Shown here in pieces: positions 6,403 to 10,580 of a stretch of DNA of 10,580 bases. Made by a program: the position numbers and the translations under genes. A model generated the notes under the pieces. It saw nothing but the letters and a program-made list of their open reading frames with translations, had not been told where the DNA came from and searched no databases. The stretch comes from Deltaproteobacteria bacterium (GTDB lineage Bacteria; Desulfobacterota_C; Deferrisomatia; Deferrisomatales; JACRMM01): the NCBI GenBank assembly GCA_016218905.1, contig JACRCS010000151.1, forward strand, positions 1-10,580, given 5' to 3'. Each line of letters starts with the position of its first letter. The first letter of the stretch is position 1.

Positions 6403-8628
6403 ATGCGGTGGCGCGACGTAAGGCTGATGGGAAAGCTCGGAGTCGGCTTTGGCACGGTGCTGTGTCTTCTCATCCTCGCCGGGGGTTGGGCGGTGCACGG
6501 ATTCCGAGCCGTCGTCGGCGACGCGGAGAAAGTGATCGAGGGCGATCGGCTTCGAGCCGAAATCGGGCAGAGGATCATCGATCATCTTGAGTGGGCCGCC
6601 AAGGCTTCGGCCTTCGGGACGGACGACAAGATCTCGCGAGTGGGGGTGCAGACGGACCCTCATCAGTGCGGCTTCGGAAAGTGGTACTACAGCGAGGCGC
6701 GGCGGCGCGCCGAGCGGCTCGCCCCGGATCTCAAACCACTCCTGCAGGCCGTGGAGGAGCCGCACCGGCGGCTCCACGCTTCGGCGGCCGAGATCGATCG
6801 ATGTCTCTCCGGCGAAGCGGCGGGAGCCGCGGGTCCAGCCGCCGGCGGACGGGCGGGAGCCCGGTCGATCTACCTCTCCCAGACGCGCCCGAGTCTCCAT
6901 GAAGTCCAGTCGTTGCTGGAGGACGCGCGGAAGCTCGTCTCCGAGCGAGCTCTGAGCGAGGAGGAGCAAATGCTTCGTCGGGCCAGGAGCACGCTCATCG
7001 GCGTGATCGCGGTCTGCGTCCTGGCCGTGGCGGCCGGCGTCGCGCTGGCCCTCGGACTCTCGCTCGGCATCGTTCGGCCGTTGCGCCGCGTCGTGGGGCT
7101 CGCCCAGTCGGTCGCGAAGGGGGAACTGACGGCCGAGATGAAGGTCGATCGCAAAGACGAACTGGGGGACCTGCTCGAGGCTTTCGCCCGGATGCGGGAC
7201 TCGGTCCAAGCGGTGGTCCAGAACATCGCGGGTCTCATCGAAGAGGTGGCCGACGGCAAGCTCTCCGCCCGGGGCCGGCCGGAGGCGTTCGAGGGAGTGT
7301 GGGGAGACCTGGTGGCTCGGGTGAACACCCTCATCGACGCGTTCGCCAGACCCTTCGGGGTGGCTTCGGAGTACCTCGCGAAAACCGCGAGGGGCGAGAT
7401 TCCGCCCCGGATCGCGGACGTCTACCGCGGCGATTTCAACGAGATCAAGGAGAACCTGAACGCGCTCGTTGAGTCGCTGAACGAAGTGACCCGGGTGGCG
7501 GAGGAGATCGCGCACGGGAAGCTCGACGTTGAGGTCCGGAGGCGCTCCGGCGACGATCGGCTCATGGCGGCCCTCGGGACCATGGTGAAGGGCCTCCAGG
7601 AGGTGTCCTCCATTGCGGAGACCGTCGCGCACGGGGACCTTACACTCGAGGTGAAGCCCCGGTCCGAGGACGACAAGCTCATGTTCTCGCTGCGCGCCAT
7701 GGCCGAGTCCCTGACGACGGTGGTCGAGCGCGTGAAGCTCGCGGCTTCGGAGGTCTCCGCCGGCAGCGAGCAGATGCGCTCCTCGTCGGAGGGGATGTCC
7801 TCCGGGACCTCCGAGCAGAGCGCGGCGGCCGAGGAAGTCGCGTCCTCCATGGAGCAGATGGCTTCGAACATCCAGCAGAACGCGGAAAACGCCCGGGAGA
7901 CGGAGCGGATGGCGCTCAAGACGGCCCAGGACGCCGAGACGGGCGGGGCCGCCGTGAGCGAGGCCGTGACGGCGATGAAGGAGATCGCCGGGAAGATCTC
8001 GATCATCGAGGAGATCGCCCGGCAGACGAACCTCCTCGCCCTCAACGCCGCCATCGAGGCGGCACGGGCAGGGGACCACGGGAAGGGCTTCGCGGTGGTC
8101 GCCTCCGAGGTCCGAAAGCTCGCGGAGCGCAGCCAGAGGGCCGCGGGCGAGATCGGAGAGCTCTCCCGGTCGAGCGTCTGCGTGGCCGAGAAGGCGGGCG
8201 AGATGCTCGCCCGGATCGTGCCGGACGTGCAGCACACGGCCCAACTCGTCCAGGAGATCTCCGCGGCGTCGGCCGAACAGAACTCGGGAGCCCAGCAGAT
8301 CAACAAGGCGGTCCAGCAGCTCGAGCAGGTCGTCCTGCAGAACTCCTCCACCTCGGAAGAGATGGCCGCCACGGCCGAGGAGCTCGCCACCCAGGCGCAG
8401 CAGCTCGACCTCGCGGTGGCGTTCTTCAAGATCGCCGGGAGCTCACCGGCCAAGCCGGCTGCGCAGGCGGCCCCGCGGGGGTTCGCCGCCGGCGTCGGTC
8501 ATCAGCCCCTGCGGCGGCAGGCCGCCGCGGCGGGGCCCATCGTGCTCCCCAGCGGCCGGTCCGCGGCCGACGCGAAGCCCCGGCCACTCCTCGACCTCGG
8601 GGAGGCCAGCGAATTCACGCGTTACTGA
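6403..8628 (+). CDS. Methyl-accepting chemotaxis protein, extracytoplasmic CZB-like sensor, poly-HAMP
   Basis: This is a 741-residue transmembrane chemoreceptor. TM1 is about 12-34 and TM2 about 198-224. The extracytoplasmic segment between them carries residues of a chemoreceptor zinc-binding (CZB) domain: H61-L-E-W64, C89 in QCGFGKWYY, and H121/H125 in EPHRRLH, matching the 3His/1Cys order and spacing. After TM2 come a HAMP domain (223-274) and four further HAMP-like units (about 275-315, 316-359, 360-399 and 400-440). The signalling hairpin follows, with tip [17 protein letters not shown] (541-557). The hairpin spans about 440-677, roughly 237 residues or 34 heptads. A 64-residue Pro/Ala-rich tail ends in EFTRY, which fits the aromatic-x-x-aromatic pattern of CheR-docking pentapeptides. 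It sits 86 bases after cheA and upstream of cheW, cheR and cheD, its likely partners. The ligand or stimulus is unknown; zinc or oxidant sensing is an inference from the CZB residues. Confidence 0.95.
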   Translation: MRWRDVRLMGKLGVGFGTVLCLLILAGGWAVHGFRAVVGDAEKVIEGDRLRAEIGQRIIDHLEWAAKASAFGTDDKISRVGVQTDPHQCGFGKWYYSEARRRAERLAPDLKPLLQAVEEPHRRLHASAAEIDRCLSGEAAGAAGPAAGGRAGARSIYLSQTRPSLHEVQSLLEDARKLVSERALSEEEQMLRRARSTLIGVIAVCVLAVAAGVALALGLSLGIVRPLRRVVGLAQSVAKGELTAEMKVDRKDELGDLLEAFARMRDSVQAVVQNIAGLIEEVADGKLSARGRPEAFEGVWGDLVARVNTLIDAFARPFGVASEYLAKTARGEIPPRIADVYRGDFNEIKENLNALVESLNEVTRVAEEIAHGKLDVEVRRRSGDDRLMAALGTMVKGLQEVSSIAETVAHGDLTLEVKPRSEDDKLMFSLRAMAESLTTVVERVKLAASEVSAGSEQMRSSSEGMSSGTSEQSAAAEEVASSMEQMASNIQQNAENARETERMALKTAQDAETGGAAVSEAVTAMKEIAGKISIIEEIARQTNLLALNAAIEAARAGDHGKGFAVVASEVRKLAERSQRAAGEIGELSRSSVCVAEKAGEMLARIVPDVQHTAQLVQEISAASAEQNSGAQQINKAVQQLEQVVLQNSSTSEEMAATAEELATQAQQLDLAVAFFKIAGSSPAKPAAQAAPRGFAAGVGHQPLRRQAAAAGPIVLPSGRSAADAKPRPLLDLGEASEFTRY

Positions 8629-8641
8629 TCGGTCGAAGGCG

Positions 8642-8669
8642 TCATGGTCCCTTGGAGGCGTGCCGATAC
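8642..8669 (+). promoter_or_regulatory. Weak sigma-28-like site upstream of cheW
   Basis: TCATGGTC (8642-8649), 12 bases, then GCCGATAC (8662-8669). The -10 half matches the FliA consensus GCCGATAA at 7/8, but the -35 half matches TAAAGTTT at only 4/8 (5/8 to the TCAAGTTT seen upstream of the operon). The 12-base spacer is the same as in the candidate promoter at 3614-3641. If used, it would give cheW-cheR-cheD their own transcript with a leader of about 90 bases. The rest of the 138-base mcp-cheW gap holds only a possible weak stem (TCTCCGG 8672-8678 with CCGGAGA 8717-8723) and a strong cheW ribosome binding site, AAGGAGG at 8755-8761. Confidence 0.3.
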
Positions 8670-8766
8670 GTTCTCCGGGAGCGCCCCGAAGCCCAGGAGG
8701 CGATATCCCGCGGGAGCCGGAGAGGAATGATCCAGGATCCGTGACAGTAATCCGAAGGAGGCTCAC

Positions 8767-9315
8767 ATGGCGGTTGCGGGGATCACCGAGTCGTCGCAGT
8801 ACCTGACCTTCACCCTGGATGAGGAGCTCTTCGCCCTCGAGATCGCGAAGGTTCGGGAGGTGCTGGAGTTCACGACCGTGACCAAGGTGCCGCGCACACC
8901 GGAGTTCATGCGCGGCGTCATCAACTTGCGGGGCAATGTGGTCCCCGTGGTCGACCTCCGGCTGAAGTTCGGGATGTCGAGGACGGAGAAGTGCATCAGC
9001 ACCTGCGTGATCATCGTGGAGGTGGAGATCGACGGAGAATCGACGATCCTCGGCGCGCTCGCCGACTCCGTGCAGGAGGTCCTCGAGCTCGAGCCGCAGC
9101 AGATCGATCCGCCTCCGCGGATAGGGACCCGCCTCGACACCACCTTCATCAAGGGCATGGGCAAGCGCGACGACCGCTTCATCATCCTCCTGAACGTGGA
9201 CCGGGTCTTCACGGCCGAGGAGCTGGAGCTCGTCCAGGAAGCCGGCGAGCTCTCTTCGGCGCGCCCGTCGAGAGCGGAAGCTGCGGCCGTTGCCTTCGTC
9301 AATGGGGCCATCTAG
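8767..9315 (+). CDS. cheW: Chemotaxis coupling protein CheW
   Basis: This 182-residue soluble adaptor joins the receptor tip to the CheA P5 domain in the signalling array. The whole length up to about residue 160 is one CheW-like domain: the opening strand QYLTFTLDEELFALEI, then VREVLEF, then the diagnostic VPRTPEFMRGVINLRGNVVPVVDLR, and later LGALADSVQEVLEL and RFIILLNVDRVF. A C-terminal extension of about 20 residues is Ala/Glu-rich with no recognisable motif. ATG 8767 has an excellent Shine-Dalgarno (AAGGAGG) five bases upstream, the strongest in the window. That suggests high expression relative to its neighbours, in keeping with the stoichiometry of arrays. The end overlaps the start of cheR by 14 bases. 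Confidence 0.97.
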   Translation: MAVAGITESSQYLTFTLDEELFALEIAKVREVLEFTTVTKVPRTPEFMRGVINLRGNVVPVVDLRLKFGMSRTEKCISTCVIIVEVEIDGESTILGALADSVQEVLELEPQQIDPPPRIGTRLDTTFIKGMGKRDDRFIILLNVDRVFTAEELELVQEAGELSSARPSRAEAAAVAFVNGAI

Positions 9316-10174
9316 CCCTCAACGCGGCGGGTGGGTCGAGGCACGGCTCGGCCAGAAGGAGTTCGGCCGTCTCTCCGCCTTCATAGAGGGACACTGCGGC
9401 ATCCGCATGCCGCCCGGCAAGAAGGTGATGCTGGAGGCCCGGCTTCGAAAGCGGTTGAGGGCCCTGGGACTCGCCTCGTTTTCGGAGTACTGCGACCGCG
9501 TGCTGGGCGACCGCGCGAGCGACGAAGAGCTCGTCCACATGATCGACGCGGTCACGACGAACAAGACCGACTTCTTCCGGGAGCCCCAGCACTTCGAGTA
9601 CCTGGTGAGGCGCGCGATTCCCGGTCTCATCCGCGAAGCGGGCTGCGGGATCCGGAAGGAGCTCATGGTGTGGAGCGCCGGGTGTTCCAGCGGGGAGGAA
9701 CCGTACACGCTCGCGATGGTTCTCGGGGAGGTCGCCGAGCGCCTCCAGGGCTTTCGATTCGTGGTGCTCGGTACGGACATCTGCACCAAGGTCTTGGAAG
9801 CCGCCCGGCAGGCGATCTACGATAACGAGCGGATCGAGCCCATCCCTCTGGAGCTGCGGCGCAAGTACCTCCTGCGCAGCCGAGACCCCGAGAAGGAGGT
9901 GGTCCGCATCGTTCCGGAGCTCCGGCAGCACGTCAAGTTCCGGCGGCTGAACTTCCTCGATGACGACTTCGGGATGCGGGAGCAAGCGGACGTGATCTTC
10001 TGTCGGAACGTCTTCATCTACTTCGACCGCGCCACGCAGGAGGCCGTTCTCAACCGCCTCTGCCGTCACCTGGCCACGGGCGGCTACGTATTCCTCGGGC
10101 ACTCCGAAACCATCAACGGCCTGCGCGTTCCGCTCGTCCAGGAAGCGCCGACGGTATACAGAAAGGCACCGTGA
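9302..10174 (+). CDS. cheR: Chemoreceptor glutamate methyltransferase CheR
   Basis: This 290-residue SAM-dependent enzyme methylates receptor glutamates for adaptation. The helical N-terminal domain (to about 80) includes IRMPPGKKVMLEARLRKRLR, the basic helix region that contacts the receptor. N87-KTDFFRE contains the conserved Arg near the methyl-transfer site. The SAM-binding core shows SAGCSSGEEPYT (125-136), GTDI with D159, and FCRNVFIYFD (233-242) with Y240. The beta-subdomain loop near 191-203 appears, by memory comparison, equal in length to that of E. coli CheR, a pentapeptide-tethered enzyme, which fits the EFTRY tail of the neighbouring MCP. ATG 9302 overlaps the cheW end by 14 bases; an alternative TTG at 9290 adds four residues. 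Neither has a clear Shine-Dalgarno, so translational coupling to cheW is likely. It ends in a GTGA overlap with cheD. Confidence 0.96.
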   Translation: MGPSSPQRGGWVEARLGQKEFGRLSAFIEGHCGIRMPPGKKVMLEARLRKRLRALGLASFSEYCDRVLGDRASDEELVHMIDAVTTNKTDFFREPQHFEYLVRRAIPGLIREAGCGIRKELMVWSAGCSSGEEPYTLAMVLGEVAERLQGFRFVVLGTDICTKVLEAARQAIYDNERIEPIPLELRRKYLLRSRDPEKEVVRIVPELRQHVKFRRLNFLDDDFGMREQADVIFCRNVFIYFDRATQEAVLNRLCRHLATGGYVFLGHSETINGLRVPLVQEAPTVYRKAP

Positions 10175-10580
10175 AGCTCTCTCGCGGCGAGCTCCCGGTC
10201 CTCCATCTCCGAGCCGGCGAGCTCGTCGTCTCCGCCGAACCGCTGCTCGTCTCGACAATTCTCGGGTCGTGCATCTCAGTCACCATGTTCCACCCGCTCT
10301 TCACGACCGGCGCCATCTGCCACGGGCTCTTGCCCAACGGCCACTGCGGCGAGTGGTCTCCCGGCGCCCTGCGCTACGTCGACTGCTCCGTGCGCCAGAT
10401 GGTGCGCCGGCTGGAGGCTCTGGGCATTCGCCGCTCCGATCTCCAGGTCAAGGTCTTCGGAGGAGCGGACGTGCTCGTACACCCGGCCTCGGCGGAACCG
10501 AGATCCACGATCGGGGAGCAGAACGTGCGGGCCGCCTGCGTGGCACTAGGGGAGGAGGGGCTCTCGGTCCTCGCCCACGA
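10171..10580 (+). CDS. cheD: Chemoreceptor glutamine deamidase CheD, 3' end beyond window
   Basis: The GTG at 10171 overlaps the cheR stop in GTGA, a sign of translational coupling. The frame stays open for 136 codons and runs off the window edge. The translation (MKLSRGELPVLHLRAGELVV...) has the CheD signature: catalytic Cys34 in TILGSCISV and His51 in GAICHGLLP, 17 residues apart as in the Thermotoga CheD. Ser28/Thr29 lie where the third catalytic residue is expected. Further family segments are VKVFGGADVL and the IGEQNVRAACVAL stretch typical of the C-terminal half. CheD converts specific receptor glutamines to glutamates and in many species also binds CheC or CheY-P; neither cheC nor cheY is visible here. 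A cheB or cheY may follow beyond the edge. Confidence 0.93.
   Translation, partial: MKLSRGELPVLHLRAGELVVSAEPLLVSTILGSCISVTMFHPLFTTGAICHGLLPNGHCGEWSPGALRYVDCSVRQMVRRLEALGIRRSDLQVKVFGGADVLVHPASAEPRSTIGEQNVRAACVALGEEGLSVLAH

Noticed and set aside
6004..8244. A 746-codon antisense frame across the cheA end and mcp.
   Set aside because: It crosses a gene junction on the opposite strand with no domain and no ribosome binding site, while both plus-strand genes are certain.
8672..8723. A possible terminator or riboswitch-like stem (TCTCCGG with CCGGAGA) between mcp and cheW.
   Set aside because: The arms are only seven pairs around a 38-base loop with no following T-run, and no GEMM or other riboswitch consensus could be matched.
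8644..8730. A 28-codon frame in the mcp-cheW gap (MVPWRRADTFSG...).
   Set aside because: It has no Shine-Dalgarno, Arg/Pro-rich random-looking residues and no conserved motif.
10171..10580. A CRISPR, toxin-antitoxin or mobile-element module anywhere in the window.
   Set aside because: No spaced direct repeats of CRISPR length, no transposase or integrase motifs, and no small paired genes were found; the repeats present are heptamer arrays and one palindrome.

Overview
The window is GC-rich (by eye about two thirds G+C) with strong G/C bias at third codon positions, and comes from a motile Gram-negative-type bacterium. The gene content (an M16C/PreP-like peptidase beside a STAS–cheA–mcp–cheW–cheR–cheD cluster, with a CheA carrying extra modules) resembles what I know from former Deltaproteobacteria (Desulfobacterota/Myxococcota-like lineages). 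The phylum is inferred and not certain.

Layout. Positions 1-201 are non-coding: a REP-like inverted repeat (37-124) and five tandem heptamers (164-198), downstream of the leftward peptidase gene. Positions 202-3153 (minus) encode a 983-residue M16C zinc metallopeptidase. Positions 3154-3697 form a divergent intergenic region. It holds a candidate sigma-28 (FliA) promoter facing right (3614-3641) and, on the minus strand, a short stretch with coding-like base composition that may be an unrecognised small gene or a gene remnant. From 3698 to the window end all genes point right: a small STAS protein, CheA, a transmembrane chemoreceptor (MCP), CheW, CheR and a CheD cut by the window edge. The STAS-cheA gap contains two oppositely oriented heptamer arrays that could fold into a hairpin just before the cheA ribosome binding site. 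The mcp-cheW gap has a second, weaker sigma-28-like site.

How the genes work together. The MCP senses outside the cytoplasmic membrane through a domain with CZB-like (3 His/1 Cys zinc-binding) residues and passes the signal through about five HAMP-like units to a tip of about 34 heptads. CheW couples the receptor to the CheA kinase. CheR methylates and CheD deamidates the receptor for adaptation. The MCP ends in EFTRY, which fits the aromatic pattern of a CheR-docking pentapeptide. No cheY or cheB lies in the window, so the response regulator and methylesterase must be encoded beyond the right edge or elsewhere.

The most unusual point is inside CheA. Between its P2-like domain and the dimerisation domain are two adjacent 24-residue repeats that fit, imperfectly, the c-di-GMP-binding MshEN motif. 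This suggests, but does not prove, that a second-messenger input may be built into the kinase.
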